From a virus, in the IMG/VR virus record IMGVR_UViG_3300036792_000267, positions 62,001-126,000 of that record: a DNA stretch of 64,000 nt. One strand, given 5' to 3'. Of the stretch, positions 53,411-61,496 are shown piece by piece (within the stretch, counting starts at the first letter, position 1; every line of letters starts with the position of its first letter). The position numbers were made by a program, and so were the translations under genes. The notes beneath the pieces are model-generated. The model saw only the letters and a program-made list of their open reading frames with translations, was not told the DNA's origin and made no database searches.

Positions 53411-53617
53411 ATGCAGGCCCTGCGAGCCGTAGCCGTCACCCTGCTGTCGATGCTGGCAGCGGCGCTGGCGGCTACAGCCGTCTTCGCGGTCGCTGACCGC
53501 TCCTGGTACGCGGCGGTGGCTTACGGGATCGACGCTCTTGCCGCCGCCCTGGCGGTGGCGCTGCTGTTCCGTGCCTACGTGCGGCACTCACCACGACACA
53601 AGGGAAGGCACGAATGA
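53411..53617 (+). CDS. 68-aa two-helix membrane protein
   Basis: The product has two membrane helices (VAVTLLSMLAAALAATAVFA; AYGIDALAAALAVALLFRAY) and a basic tail (SPRHKGRHE). The ATG lies 2 nt after the preceding stop, with no strong binding site. It overlaps the next gene by 4 bp. Confidence 0.66.
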   Translation: MQALRAVAVTLLSMLAAALAATAVFAVADRSWYAAVAYGIDALAAALAVALLFRAYVRHSPRHKGRHE

Positions 53618-54000
53618 GCATCATCGGTTACGTCCGCTGGCGGCGGAGTCCGGCGGGGCGCGAGGCCTACCGCGCCTACGCGCAGGGCCGCAAGGCTGTC
53701 GACCAGGCGGCCAGGACCGCGGGGTTCTGGGCCCGGAAGCGCGAGGCGCGCGCGTACCGTCGCGAGCACCCGCCTTACAACTCCCGCAGGGCCCGCCAGG
53801 CGCGGGCTGACGCGGCGCTCCGCCGGGCGCGCGAGGCCCCGCTCATGGTGCCGTCGCAGGTCACCGACCAGTGGTCCGACGGGCGCCAGCGGGTGACCGA
53901 CTACGACACCCGCACCGGGCGCAAGATCCGCGTGCACACGACCCGCAGCCGCGCCAGGGACGCTGACGGCATGCGGCCGAGGCAGCACCGCACCCGCTAG
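53614..54000 (+). CDS. basic hypothetical protein
   Basis: The 128-aa product is extremely rich in Arg and Ala (MSIIGYVRWRRSPAGREAYR; NSRRARQARADAALRRAREA), probably nucleic-acid-binding or membrane-associated. AAGGAA precedes the ATG. It closes the group begun at 52080. Confidence 0.68.
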   Translation: MSIIGYVRWRRSPAGREAYRAYAQGRKAVDQAARTAGFWARKREARAYRREHPPYNSRRARQARADAALRRAREAPLMVPSQVTDQWSDGRQRVTDYDTRTGRKIRVHTTRSRARDADGMRPRQHRTR

Positions 54001-54017
54001 GGATAGACTTTCATTAC

Positions 54018-54046
54018 TTTACTCAAGACAAGCCAACGGGTAGAGT
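54018..54046 (+). promoter_or_regulatory. SigA-like promoter giving a leaderless HNH mRNA
   Basis: TTTACT (54018-54023), a 17-bp spacer and TAGAGT (54041-54046) are followed by 7 nt and the ATG at 54054. The spacing between -10 and start codon equals that of the CGATTR elements. The sister palindrome is degenerate (ACTCAAGACAAG). Confidence 0.62.
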
Positions 54047-54053
54047 GAGAGCT

Positions 54054-54671
54054 ATGGCAACCGCGACCGCACCGGGCTACCGGACCAGCTACACCGTCAA
54101 GGCGCGCTCGCGTGCCGGAGAGCACGAGTTTCTTTCGTGCTCCCTTGTGGCATCTCGTGTCCTGGCTGTGGCTATTCCGCTGACGCAAGGCAAGACAGCG
54201 TTCATCGACCCTGAAGATGCCGCCCTGGTAGGTGTGTATGGCTGGGCTGCTCAGCGTCGTGAGAACAACCTCTGGTACGCCATCGCTTACGTCCGGGGAA
54301 GTGCCGCGAACGGCGGGACCGCGCGCTACGTCTACATGCACGCGCTGGTCAGCGGTGCGAGCCGGCCGGATCACATTGACCGTAACGGCTTGAACAACAC
54401 CAAGATCAATTTGCGTGTCGCCAACGGCGCGCAGAACAACGCCAACCAGGGCAAGCGGCAGGGCTGCTCCTCCCGGTTCAAGGGCGTGACCTACGTCGCG
54501 CGGACCGGCAAGTGGGCAGCCCAGCTGCACAGCGGCGGGCGCAAGCACCATCTCGGTTACTTCACTGAGGAAGAGGAGGCTGCTCGTGTCTACGATGACG
54601 CTGCCGTCCAGAAGTTCGGTGAGTTCGCGGCAACAAACGCCATGCTTGGCCTGCTCCCCGAGGAAGGCTGA
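54054..54671 (+). CDS. HNH endonuclease with AP2 domain
   Basis: The 205-aa product has an HNH core near residues 95-121 (YMHALVSGASRPDHIDRNGL, then NNTKINLRVA) and a C-terminal AP2 DNA-binding domain at 140-195 (SRFKGVTYVARTGKWAAQLH; HLGYFTEEEEAARVYDDAAV; FGEFAATN). This pairing is typical of phage free-standing homing endonucleases. It is the only HNH gene in the early region and belongs to a different branch from those in the late region. Confidence 0.87.
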   Translation: MATATAPGYRTSYTVKARSRAGEHEFLSCSLVASRVLAVAIPLTQGKTAFIDPEDAALVGVYGWAAQRRENNLWYAIAYVRGSAANGGTARYVYMHALVSGASRPDHIDRNGLNNTKINLRVANGAQNNANQGKRQGCSSRFKGVTYVARTGKWAAQLHSGGRKHHLGYFTEEEEAARVYDDAAVQKFGEFAATNAMLGLLPEEG

Positions 54672-54675
54672 GCCT

Positions 54676-55608
54676 GTGGAGGGAACGACCCACGCGGCCA
54701 CCGGGCTGCTGCTGGGGGCGGGCATCGGCCTGCTGACCACCGGCCCCCTGCGCGGCACCGGCACGGTCCACGACCTGGCCATAGCGCACGCTGTCGGCCG
54801 TGACCTGCTGTTCGGCGCGGTGACCGCGGGCATGGCCCTGCTGCCCGACGCCGACCACCCGGACGCCACGTTTGCCTACTCGGCTGGCGCGGTGAGCCAC
54901 GGCATCAGCCACCTGGTGGCAGTCGCCTTCGGCGGGCACCGGCAGGGCATGCACTCGCTGGTCGGCATCGCGTTCTGGTCGGCCGCCGCCGAGGCGTGCG
55001 CCGTGTGGTGGCCCAACCGCTGGGCGCTCGGCTTCCTGGCCGCGTTCATCGCCATCTGCGTGGTCGCCGGCCTGAAGGCAACCGGGTTCATGCGCCACGG
55101 CGGGCGCGGCCACAGGTCGCGCGGCGGCGGGCTGCGCCGCGCGCTCGCCGGGTGCGGCATCGCCGCCCTGGCGGTCACCTACGCCCGCGCTGACCTGTGG
55201 TGGCTGGTGGCGCTGGGCATGGCGCTGCATATCCTCGAAGACGAGTTCACCGGCCACGGCTGCGCGCTGCTGTGGCCCATCTCGCGTAAGCGGTTCGGCG
55301 GTGACGGCAGGCAGCCGGCGGGCAGCCGCCGCGCTCTCGCCCGCAAGCCCCGGTCCGGTTACAGCGAGGCCCGTGACCGCGCGCTCCGCCCGGTTGCCGC
55401 GTCCCCTGCCCGTAAGCCCCGGCTGGCTGCGGTCAAGCCGACGTGCCCCGCGTGCTGGATGGGCGAGTGCAGCGAGTGCAAGGACCGCGGGTGCGGCTGC
55501 CCTGAGCAGGGACCGGACGTGCACCAGCTGCGGCCGAAGCGCCGTGCGGCAGTGCCCGCGACGGCTGAGCCGCTACCGCCGCCGGAGGAAGATATTCCCC
55601 CCTATTAG
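54676..55608 (+). CDS. YdjM-like membrane metal-dependent hydrolase
   Basis: The 310-aa product has the motifs of the YdjM (DUF457) membrane hydrolases: THAATGLLLGAGIGLL with the first His, MALLPDADHPDATFAY, GHRQGMHSLVGIAFW and LHILEDEFTGHGCALLWPIS, spread over about five membrane helices. The last 100 residues are a cytoplasmic tail with a Cys cluster (CPACWMGECSECKDRGCGCP). In Escherichia coli the relative is LexA-controlled; substrate unknown. GTG start 4 nt after the HNH stop. Confidence 0.8.
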   Translation: MEGTTHAATGLLLGAGIGLLTTGPLRGTGTVHDLAIAHAVGRDLLFGAVTAGMALLPDADHPDATFAYSAGAVSHGISHLVAVAFGGHRQGMHSLVGIAFWSAAAEACAVWWPNRWALGFLAAFIAICVVAGLKATGFMRHGGRGHRSRGGGLRRALAGCGIAALAVTYARADLWWLVALGMALHILEDEFTGHGCALLWPISRKRFGGDGRQPAGSRRALARKPRSGYSEARDRALRPVAASPARKPRLAAVKPTCPACWMGECSECKDRGCGCPEQGPDVHQLRPKRRAAVPATAEPLPPPEEDIPPY

Positions 55609-55638
55609 CTTGACTGGAGTCAAGCGCTCACGTATGCT
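55608..55638 (+). promoter_or_regulatory. SigA-like promoter with palindromic operator
   Basis: GCTTGACTGGAGTCAAGC (55608-55625) contains the -35 TTGACT; 17 bp later lies TATGCT (55633-55638). The leader to GTG 55673 has CAACCGAGTGAAGGGCAGGC. Confidence 0.8.
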
Positions 55639-55672
55639 GGCAAGCACAGGCAACCGAGTGAAGGGCAGGCAC

Positions 55673-55897
55673 GTGAAGATCTTCCACCTGGAGCGCGAGG
55701 GTGTGCACTACGACGAGGCTGTGGGGTTCGTGGTCATTGCCCGTGACCTGGACCAGGCACGCGAGTACGCGTGCGGTCAGGCGGGCGACGAGGGCGCGAA
55801 CGCCTGGTACCGGCCGGACGTCAAAGTCGCGGTCATCGGCCGGTCCGCAGCCGGCGAGCAGGCCCGGGTTGTCTTGCGGGACTTCCACGCGGGCTAA
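55673..55897 (+). CDS. small early protein
   Basis: The 74-aa product (KIFHLEREGVHYDEAVGFVV; ANAWYRPDVKVAVIGRSAAG) looks like a small alpha/beta fold. Its GTG follows AAGGGCAGGC. It is a single-gene unit with its own promoter and terminator, suggesting a function needed at a set time. Unknown. Confidence 0.7.
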   Translation: MKIFHLEREGVHYDEAVGFVVIARDLDQAREYACGQAGDEGANAWYRPDVKVAVIGRSAAGEQARVVLRDFHAG

Positions 55898-55906
55898 CCC
55901 CTGAGC

Positions 55907-55952
55907 GAGCGGGCGCCTGCCTTCCACCCCGAGGACAGGCGCCCGCTCTTTT
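55907..55952 (+). terminator. strong intrinsic terminator
   Basis: GAGCGGGCGCCTG (55907-55919) pairs perfectly with CAGGCGCCCGCTC (55936-55948), followed by TTTT. The next promoter begins one base later. Confidence 0.9.
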
Positions 55953-55983
55953 GCTTGACCAGAGTCAAGCTGTAGCCTACGAT
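55953..55983 (+). promoter_or_regulatory. SigA-like promoter with palindromic operator
   Basis: GCTTGACCAGAGTCAAGC (55953-55970) holds the -35 TTGACC; after 17 bp comes TACGAT (55978-55983). The leader ends GGAGGGCAGGCAC before ATG 56014. Confidence 0.8.
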
Positions 55984-56013
55984 GTAGCCAGAAGCCAACT
56001 GGAGGGCAGGCAC

Positions 56014-56793
56014 ATGGCAATGACACCAGAGCAGATGCAGCGCCTTGAGCGGGACGCCTCGCTCATGGCGGTCGCGCACTCGCTGACCGCGGCCGAGCGG
56101 GTGCTGTTCCTCGGCAAGGTCGCGCGCCGGTACCCGCGCCTCCTGGGTGCGGACGTGGCCGACGTGCTCGATTTCACCAACGACTACGACGAGTTCCTTG
56201 ACCAGACCGAGCCGTTTTTCGAGCGGTTCGACGCGCAGATGCCGGACGTGCCGGGTGTCATCTTCGCGGCGCACGTCATCATCGTGATGGGCTGGAAGCT
56301 GACCCCCGGCCGGGTGTGGTCCCTCCTGCAGCGCGCCGGCGCGGTCGACGCGCCGCGTTACCCCGAGGTCGAGGTGGGCCTGTGGGTGCACGAGCACGAT
56401 CTTGGGGGAGGGCCGTGCACCGCCGACGCGAATGAAGCGCTGCTCAGGGCCCGCGCTGAGCAGGGCCTGCGCGCAGCAGGAATTTCCGAGAGTGAGATAA
56501 CGGAGTTCCGTGAGTCGGTGCGCCTGCGGCCGGGCAGCCTGACCCTGCAGCTGGGACTGCAGTGGAACGTGGCCGACATCGCGAAGTGGGTGACCTTGGT
56601 GGACCGCTTCACCGAGATGCCGCGCAAGGTCTACGACCCTATCCATGACCTGGCGGTGGTGCTGCACTGGGCGTCCGCTGAGCCGGGTGACCCGGATGAC
56701 CAGGCGCTGGCCAACCTCCGCTCGCACCTGGACATGCGCGCGCCCGAGACGATCGAGGCCAGCCTTAACTCGTTCTTCGGCAAGGAGGCCTGA
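56014..56793 (+). CDS. hypothetical early protein, all-helical
   Basis: The 259-aa product is helical and acidic throughout (MAMTPEQMQRLERDASLMAV; AERVLFLGKVARRYPRLLGA; FDAQMPDVPGVIFAAHVIIV). No Cys motif, no membrane segment and no known family. It heads a three-gene unit and has the canonical early leader. Confidence 0.7.
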   Translation: MAMTPEQMQRLERDASLMAVAHSLTAAERVLFLGKVARRYPRLLGADVADVLDFTNDYDEFLDQTEPFFERFDAQMPDVPGVIFAAHVIIVMGWKLTPGRVWSLLQRAGAVDAPRYPEVEVGLWVHEHDLGGGPCTADANEALLRARAEQGLRAAGISESEITEFRESVRLRPGSLTLQLGLQWNVADIAKWVTLVDRFTEMPRKVYDPIHDLAVVLHWASAEPGDPDDQALANLRSHLDMRAPETIEASLNSFFGKEA

Positions 56794-56794
56794 C

Positions 56795-57049
56795 ATGGAA
56801 GACAAGCAGCACAAGGGCCCGGGTCACGGCGACGTGGACCTCAGCCTGGCCGCCGTCACCCCGGACGGCGACCAGTACTACCGCTCGTGGACGATTTGCG
56901 AGTGCTCGGGGCTGTACCAGCGCCTGGATACCATCCTGGGCCCGCCGCAGCAGGAGAGCGTGGTGCCCGCGGAGGTGGTGCGCGCTACCGCCGCGGCGGT
57001 GCTGGCCGTGCCGGGGGCTGTGCGTTTTCTCGGTACGGAGGGCAACTGA
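56795..57049 (+). CDS. small hypothetical protein
   Basis: The 84-aa product (MEDKQHKGPGHGDVDLSLAA; YYRSWTICECSGLYQRLDTI) starts 1 nt after the previous stop with GGAGG upstream. It has two close Cys and a helical end. Unknown. Confidence 0.68.
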   Translation: MEDKQHKGPGHGDVDLSLAAVTPDGDQYYRSWTICECSGLYQRLDTILGPPQQESVVPAEVVRATAAAVLAVPGAVRFLGTEGN

Positions 57050-57050
57050 C

Positions 57051-57470
57051 GTGCACTGGATCAAGTTCACTACCTGCGAGATGGCCTACGGGCGCGACCA
57101 CGGCTACCTGGTCATCCGCGAGGAGTCGGGGGTGCGGCTCGGCCGCTTCTCCATCGACGCCGGCGCCCGTAACCTGCACGCCGTGGTCGCGCGGGAGGTG
57201 CTGGCGAGCGCCCTTGTCTTCCCGCTGGGCCGCGGGCCCGGCCGCCCTGGCGGTGACCCGGAGCTTGACGCCCTGGTGGCGTCGGCCAAGGTGTACGCCG
57301 AGCGGTTCGAGGCGGGGGAGAGCATGGTGGGCCCCGACTGGCGCGGCCGGGCCTGGCAGCATGATGACCAGGCAAAGCCGGACCCTAATGCCGGCCGCTG
57401 CCCTGGCCCCGGCGGGTGCCTCCCCGACGAGCCCTGCATCTACCGTGGCGACGACTGCGCGCCTCGCTGA
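57051..57470 (+). CDS. hypothetical protein with C-terminal cysteines
   Basis: The 139-aa product begins at GTG 1 nt after the previous stop. A mixed domain (GYLVIREESGVRLGRFSIDA) is followed by CPGPGGCLPDEPCIYRGDDC, four Cys that could form a zinc or disulphide knot. Unknown function. Confidence 0.7.
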   Translation: MHWIKFTTCEMAYGRDHGYLVIREESGVRLGRFSIDAGARNLHAVVAREVLASALVFPLGRGPGRPGGDPELDALVASAKVYAERFEAGESMVGPDWRGRAWQHDDQAKPDPNAGRCPGPGGCLPDEPCIYRGDDCAPR

Positions 57471-57487
57471 GCGGAATAGTTCTTCTG

Positions 57488-57517
57488 CTTGACTCCAGTC
57501 AAGACAATGGGTAACCT
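57488..57517 (+). promoter_or_regulatory. SigA-like promoter with palindromic operator
   Basis: CTTGACTCCAGTCAAG (57488-57503) contains the -35 TTGACT; 17 bp later is TAACCT (57512-57517). The leader to ATG 57553 contains GAAGGGCAGGCACC. Confidence 0.8.
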
Positions 57518-57552
57518 GGTGCCGTAAGCACTACTGAAGGGCAGGCACCCCG

Positions 57553-58056
57553 ATGACTGAGATCGAGACGCTTTCCGAGGACGCCATCGTCGTCCTGGCC
57601 GCGCTGCGCGACGCGTCCACCATCCGCCGCGAGCCGACCGCCGCGCACCCGAGCGGCTACCAGCGCTTTTTCACCGTCACCAACCTGGTGTCCGACGGGC
57701 TGCTATTCGGCGGGGACCTGCGCAACATGCGCGGCATCGCCGCCCTGGACAAGACCGCGCGCGGTCTCTACAAGAAGGGCCTGGTGCACGCGCAGACCTT
57801 GCACACGCGCCGCTACTACGCGCTGACCGACGCCGGGGAGGCGCTGCTGGCCAGGATCGAGAAGGAGGCCGGCGTTGACGGCCTGGTGGCCGCGGAGATC
57901 GAGCACCGCAAGGCCCGTGCCGAGGCCGAGGCCGCGCAGGCCCGTGCCCGCGACGCCATGGAGGCGCTGAGGCTGGCCCGCAAGGCGGCCGGAGCGCGCT
58001 ATTCGCTGGAGTCGCTGTTGGACGCGCGCCGCGAGCACCCGCTGAGCAGGAGGTAA
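57553..58056 (+). CDS. winged-helix-like DNA-binding protein
   Basis: The 167-aa product has an N-terminal winged helix (DAIVVLAALRDASTIRREPT; LDKTARGLYKKGLVHAQTLH; RRYYALTDAGEALLARIEKE) and a C-terminal coiled coil (HRKARAEAEAAQARARDAME). The pattern fits PadR-like regulators, where the coil makes the dimer. It is a candidate for control of the early promoters. Confidence 0.72.
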   Translation: MTEIETLSEDAIVVLAALRDASTIRREPTAAHPSGYQRFFTVTNLVSDGLLFGGDLRNMRGIAALDKTARGLYKKGLVHAQTLHTRRYYALTDAGEALLARIEKEAGVDGLVAAEIEHRKARAEAEAAQARARDAMEALRLARKAAGARYSLESLLDARREHPLSRR

Positions 58057-58060
58057 GACG

Positions 58061-58738
58061 ATGCCTAAGCAGTACGAGGACTACACCACCGGCCCGGACG
58101 GCGACGAGCACCACCCGGCTTTCGGCCTGGTCGCCCTTCACCGGATCAGCGCCAGCCCTGGCGCGGACCTGTTCCAGTCGGACGTCCGGCACCCGGAGTA
58201 CATGCGGGTCACGGTTCACGAGGCCACTCGCAAGCGCGACGGGTACCGCGACTGGGTGCACCCGGAGCGGGTGGTCTGCGAGATCAGCCTTTCGATGGCG
58301 CAGTTCGCATCGTTCGTGGCCAGCACCGGCCAGGGCAGCGGGGTCCCGTGCACGATCGAGTGGACCACCGCCGGCACGCACGAGCCGGGAGACCGGCCGG
58401 GGCTTCTGCCGGCACCGCGGCTCTCGCTCACCCATGACGAGGTGCGGGCGGCGGCGCACGAGGCGTTCAGGGGCATCAAGGCGGCCGAGTCGGCGTACTG
58501 GAACGCGGTGGACAACAAGGCACCGGCTGCGGAGCGCAAGCAGCTCCGGGCGAAGCTGAGTGCCGCGATCCGCAACGCCGAGCCGAACGTGGAGTACGCG
58601 GCCAAGACGCTGGACGAGCACGCCGGGGCCGTGGTGGAGCAGTCCCGCACCGACGTTGAGACCATGGTCTTTGAGGCGGCTAAGCGGGCTGGCATCGAGC
58701 CGGAGGCGATCGTCCGCGCCATCACCGATGGGTCGTGA
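58061..58738 (+). CDS. hypothetical early protein
   Basis: The 225-aa product has a beta-rich N-terminal half (ADLFQSDVRHPEYMRVTVHE; VVCEISLSMAQFASFVASTG) and a helical C-terminal half (SAAIRNAEPNVEYAAKTLDE). The N-terminal pattern resembles small beta-barrel early proteins but no family is certain. AGGAGG precedes the ATG. Confidence 0.7.
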   Translation: MPKQYEDYTTGPDGDEHHPAFGLVALHRISASPGADLFQSDVRHPEYMRVTVHEATRKRDGYRDWVHPERVVCEISLSMAQFASFVASTGQGSGVPCTIEWTTAGTHEPGDRPGLLPAPRLSLTHDEVRAAAHEAFRGIKAAESAYWNAVDNKAPAAERKQLRAKLSAAIRNAEPNVEYAAKTLDEHAGAVVEQSRTDVETMVFEAAKRAGIEPEAIVRAITDGS

Positions 58739-58742
58739 CACC

Positions 58743-59042
58743 GTGAAGTGGCCCTGGCGTAAGCTCGCACCCCGGCTGCCTGCCCGGAGGTGGTTCGCGG
58801 ACGATGACGGCACCTTCTACCGCAACTGCCCGCTCATCGACGCTGAGCGGGACGAGGTGATGGCGTGGCCGCTGCTCACGCCGGGCAAGTTCGGGGCCTT
58901 GGAGGCCGAGTGGCGCGAGACGTTCAAGGCTGGCGTGCAGCGTAAGGCTGCGCTTGACCCTGGTGACGTGGTGGTCACCCCCGCGCCGTTCCGCGAGGCG
59001 TATCCGCATCACCCGGGCTTGTGGGTGCTTGACGATGACTGA
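58743..59042 (+). CDS. hypothetical early protein
   Basis: The 99-aa product (KWPWRKLAPRLPARRWFADD; WPLLTPGKFGALEAEWRETF) has a basic start and mixed remainder. GTG 58743 is preferred; an in-frame ATG at 58728 would overlap the previous gene. No clear binding site. Unknown. Confidence 0.62.
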   Translation: MKWPWRKLAPRLPARRWFADDDGTFYRNCPLIDAERDEVMAWPLLTPGKFGALEAEWRETFKAGVQRKAALDPGDVVVTPAPFREAYPHHPGLWVLDDD

Positions 59043-59496
59043 CCGGGTTACGCGGGTGTACCGCCTGGACATTCAATATCCCGAGGGGAGCGACGCCCCC
59101 GGGTGGGTGCCCGCGTGCTGGCCTGAGTTCCTGGCGAACATCAAGGACAAGGCGCAGCGCCGTGCGTTGCGCCGCCGCGGGTTCCGCTGGCCGCGCGAGC
59201 ACCTGTACCTGTCGGCGTCGGGCGCGTGGTCGCGTGCCTGGCTGCTCATGTCGTTCGGCGCGGAGGTCTACGTGGAGGCGTCCGACCCGGTGACCTGGCC
59301 CGAGTGGCAGGACTCCAGCGCCAACGGGCGCGGCTGGGAGAGCGGCAGCACGGCGGCGCGCTGGGCGCCTCCGGAGCCGGAGGTAAGCGCAGCGGATGTC
59401 TTCCGCGAGCAGGCCGCCGGCTTCTGGGCTGCTTACTTCGAGGGCAAGGGGCCACCAGCCGACCGGGGGGCACTACAAGCTGAGGGAGAATCCTGA
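59035..59496 (+). CDS. hypothetical early protein
   Basis: The 153-aa product overlaps the previous gene by 8 bp. It is Trp- and Arg-rich (KDKAQRRALRRRGFRWPREH; ASGAWSRAWLLMSFGAEVYV) with an acidic, helical end. Unknown. Coupled to the next gene in TGATG. Confidence 0.68.
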   Translation: MTDRVTRVYRLDIQYPEGSDAPGWVPACWPEFLANIKDKAQRRALRRRGFRWPREHLYLSASGAWSRAWLLMSFGAEVYVEASDPVTWPEWQDSSANGRGWESGSTAARWAPPEPEVSAADVFREQAAGFWAAYFEGKGPPADRGALQAEGES

Positions 59497-59831
59497 TGTT
59501 CCGGAGGAAGACGGCACCTGAGCCGGAGCGCAGCCCGCACCCGGACCCGCGTGTTGAGGCGCAGCTGCAGCACGTCCTGGCCTTGTACGCCTCAGCTCAC
59601 CGGACTGAGGAACGCCTGGCGGACATCGCGGCGGAGCAGAAACTGCTTGACCAGAAAGCCCGTGCCTATGCCGACGAGCCTGGCACGTCGAAGCGACTGG
59701 CGGAGCAGTCAGGCCGGCTGCGTGCCGAGCGCGCGGAGCTGGAGGCGTTCATCGGCCAGGTGCACGAGGACATTACTTCCCGGCTGGTGAGCCTGGGGAA
59801 CGACGCCCTGTACCTGCACGCGGCATCGTGA
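59496..59831 (+). CDS. coiled-coil protein
   Basis: The 111-aa product is a charged coiled coil (VEAQLQHVLALYASAHRTEE; LDQKARAYADEPGTSKRLAE; GRLRAERAELEAFIGQVHED). It is likely an oligomer or partner-binding protein. It ends the unit that began at 57553. Confidence 0.68.
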   Translation: MFRRKTAPEPERSPHPDPRVEAQLQHVLALYASAHRTEERLADIAAEQKLLDQKARAYADEPGTSKRLAEQSGRLRAERAELEAFIGQVHEDITSRLVSLGNDALYLHAAS

Positions 59832-59843
59832 GTTAGTTATTTG

Positions 59844-59873
59844 CTTGACTGTAGTCAAGACACCCCGTAGACT
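59844..59873 (+). promoter_or_regulatory. SigA-like promoter with palindromic operator
   Basis: CTTGACTGTAGTCAAG (59844-59859) contains the -35 TTGACT; 17 bp later is TAGACT (59868-59873). The leader to ATG 59907 reads CAACCGAAGGGCAGGCACC. Confidence 0.82.
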
Positions 59874-59906
59874 GGTGCTGTAACCAACCGAAGGGCAGGC
59901 ACCCCG

Positions 59907-60209
59907 ATGACCGAGAACACCGCCGCTGACATGGCGCAGCTCCGCGAGCACGTGATTGAGGCCCGCGAGTCCGCGCAGTTCCTGGCGGTCGCGTACGGCG
60001 ACAGCGGGAGCGAAACGGGCGCGGCGAACGTCGAGGGCCAGGTGAAGGCCTATAACGACGTGCTGCGCATGATCGACCGTTACGTGCTGCAGCCGGGCGA
60101 GCGCCGCGCGGCCAACGGCGTCGTCATCGGCTCGGGCGCGCGCCCGGACATCCCGCGCTTCGGCGCCGACGAGACCGACAACGACTACCCGCCAGAGGCT
60201 CCGGAATGA
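59907..60209 (+). CDS. small early protein
   Basis: The 100-aa product (MTENTAADMAQLREHVIEAR; VEGQVKAYNDVLRMIDRYVL) is helical with a Gly/Asp-rich end. First gene of a nine-gene unit. Unknown. Confidence 0.7.
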   Translation: MTENTAADMAQLREHVIEARESAQFLAVAYGDSGSETGAANVEGQVKAYNDVLRMIDRYVLQPGERRAANGVVIGSGARPDIPRFGADETDNDYPPEAPE

Positions 60210-60481
60210 GCGGCGTCTCGGTTCAGGTGGGCCCGCGGTCGGTCGGCGAGCGCTGTGCGGCCTGGGGACTGGCAATCGCGCGGGACAGGTTCATGACCGT
60301 CCTGGTGGTTGCCGCTGTCGTGTTCGAGGCTGTTCTGGTCACGGTCATCATGCTGGCCAATGCTGCGGCGCGCGACTCCGGGCCCGCGGTCTTCACCCCG
60401 CCGACGGCGTTCTGCCCGGCAGGCCAGTACGTAACAAGTATCAGCGCGTCCGGGTGGCCGGTCTGCGTTCCCGGCCACTAG
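60206..60481 (+). CDS. single-pass membrane protein
   Basis: The 91-aa product has a cytoplasmic N-terminus, one membrane helix (FMTVLVVAAVVFEAVLVTVI) and an outer segment with two Cys (CPAGQYVTSISASGWPVC). It overlaps the previous gene by 4 bp. Unknown; possible envelope-level exclusion. Confidence 0.7.
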   Translation: MSGVSVQVGPRSVGERCAAWGLAIARDRFMTVLVVAAVVFEAVLVTVIMLANAAARDSGPAVFTPPTAFCPAGQYVTSISASGWPVCVPGH

Positions 60482-60493
60482 AAGGGCAGGCGC

Positions 60494-60712
60494 ATGGCAC
60501 TGAACGACGAGGATCTGCTGAAGCTCGTGAGTGAGCTGAACAGCGACTACAACGAGGACGTCGGCGAGTTCGGCGGTTACGTGACGTACAGCATCGACGC
60601 CGGCGTGCTCACGGTGAAGGCCCAGATGGCCACCGACGCGGACGGCCAGCAGCCCCTGGAGGCTACGGAGCGGTCCTGGCGGCTGGTTCCCGTACGTCCG
60701 GGTGGCGAGTGA
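60494..60712 (+). CDS. small acidic early protein
   Basis: The 72-aa product (MALNDEDLLKLVSELNSDYN; VTYSIDAGVLTVKAQMATDA) has the early GAAGGGCAGGC binding site but no promoter of its own. It resembles small inhibitor-like acidic proteins; unknown. Confidence 0.7.
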   Translation: MALNDEDLLKLVSELNSDYNEDVGEFGGYVTYSIDAGVLTVKAQMATDADGQQPLEATERSWRLVPVRPGGE

Positions 60713-60713
60713 A

Positions 60714-61127
60714 ATGCTGAAGATCACCTTCGCCCTTGACCAGGAGAATGACGGCATTGAGATCAGGCACGACGGCAGGCAGGTCTTCTGGGACAACGCG
60801 CCGGACGGCTGGACCTCGTACTTCCAGGTCATGCCGTGCGGCGTGCCCGTGCTGCTGGACTACGACAACGGCGACCCCCGCGAGCCGGACGACCGCGACT
60901 ACCCGCAAGGCGAGGGCACTGACTCGCGCCTCAAGCGCTGGCTGGTCGACAACGGCACCGACCCGCGTATCCGCGAGATCGAGTACGACGAGGACGACCA
61001 GCCGCTCACCGCGGCTGAGGACGTCACCATGTCTGGCGCGGACCTGCATTCCCTGCTGCTTCAGGTGGCCGAGCGGATGTACTGGTACGGCGCGGATGAC
61101 GTCGTTGAGCGGCACGGCATCCGGTGA
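60714..61127 (+). CDS. acidic hypothetical protein
   Basis: The 137-aa product (LKITFALDQENDGIEIRHDG; DYDNGDPREPDDRDYPQGEG; LLLQVAERMYWYGADDVVER) is acidic and beta-rich. A GTG at 60702 would add four residues. Overlaps the next gene by 4 bp. Strong acidity recalls DNA-mimic inhibitors but this is only an impression. Confidence 0.66.
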   Translation: MLKITFALDQENDGIEIRHDGRQVFWDNAPDGWTSYFQVMPCGVPVLLDYDNGDPREPDDRDYPQGEGTDSRLKRWLVDNGTDPRIREIEYDEDDQPLTAAEDVTMSGADLHSLLLQVAERMYWYGADDVVERHGIR

Positions 61128-61258
61128 TCCTCACCTTGTTCGAGGCTGCGCTGTCGGCCTGCGTGGCCGCGTGGCTCAAGATCTGCGAGAGCCTGCCTGA
61201 CCTGCTTGCGGTCATCTTCCTCGCCCGCGTGGGCCTGACCCTGGCGCGTGTCCGGTGA
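61124..61258 (+). CDS. 44-aa hydrophobic peptide
   Basis: A GTG in GTGA opens a 44-codon frame of two hydrophobic helices (ILTLFEAALSACVAAWLKIC; LLAVIFLARVGLTLARVR). Its stop overlaps the next GTG. Likely a small membrane peptide. Confidence 0.6.
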   Translation: MILTLFEAALSACVAAWLKICESLPDLLAVIFLARVGLTLARVR

Positions 61259-61494
61259 GCGGCGGCCTGACCCCGGGCGAGAGGGTGGCGGCCGGGCGCG
61301 CGTTCGCTGACGTGCACGACTGGGCGGGCAGCGCCTGGCGCAGCCTTGAGTCAGTGGTGGTGCCGCCGACCCGCGCGAGCGTGCTGGCGAGCGTCGATGA
61401 GCTGGCGAAGCGCCTGGAGGAGATTCGGCTGCAGCTGGACATGCCCGAACTTCCTTCGGCTAACTGGCAGTCTGCCGGAACCGGGTGGGTGTAG
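61255..61494 (+). CDS. small early protein
   Basis: The 79-aa product (LTPGERVAAGRAFADVHDWA; ASVLASVDELAKRLEEIRLQ) is helical. GTG start within GTGA. Unknown. Confidence 0.66.
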   Translation: MSGGLTPGERVAAGRAFADVHDWAGSAWRSLESVVVPPTRASVLASVDELAKRLEEIRLQLDMPELPSANWQSAGTGWV

Positions 61495-61496
61495 TC

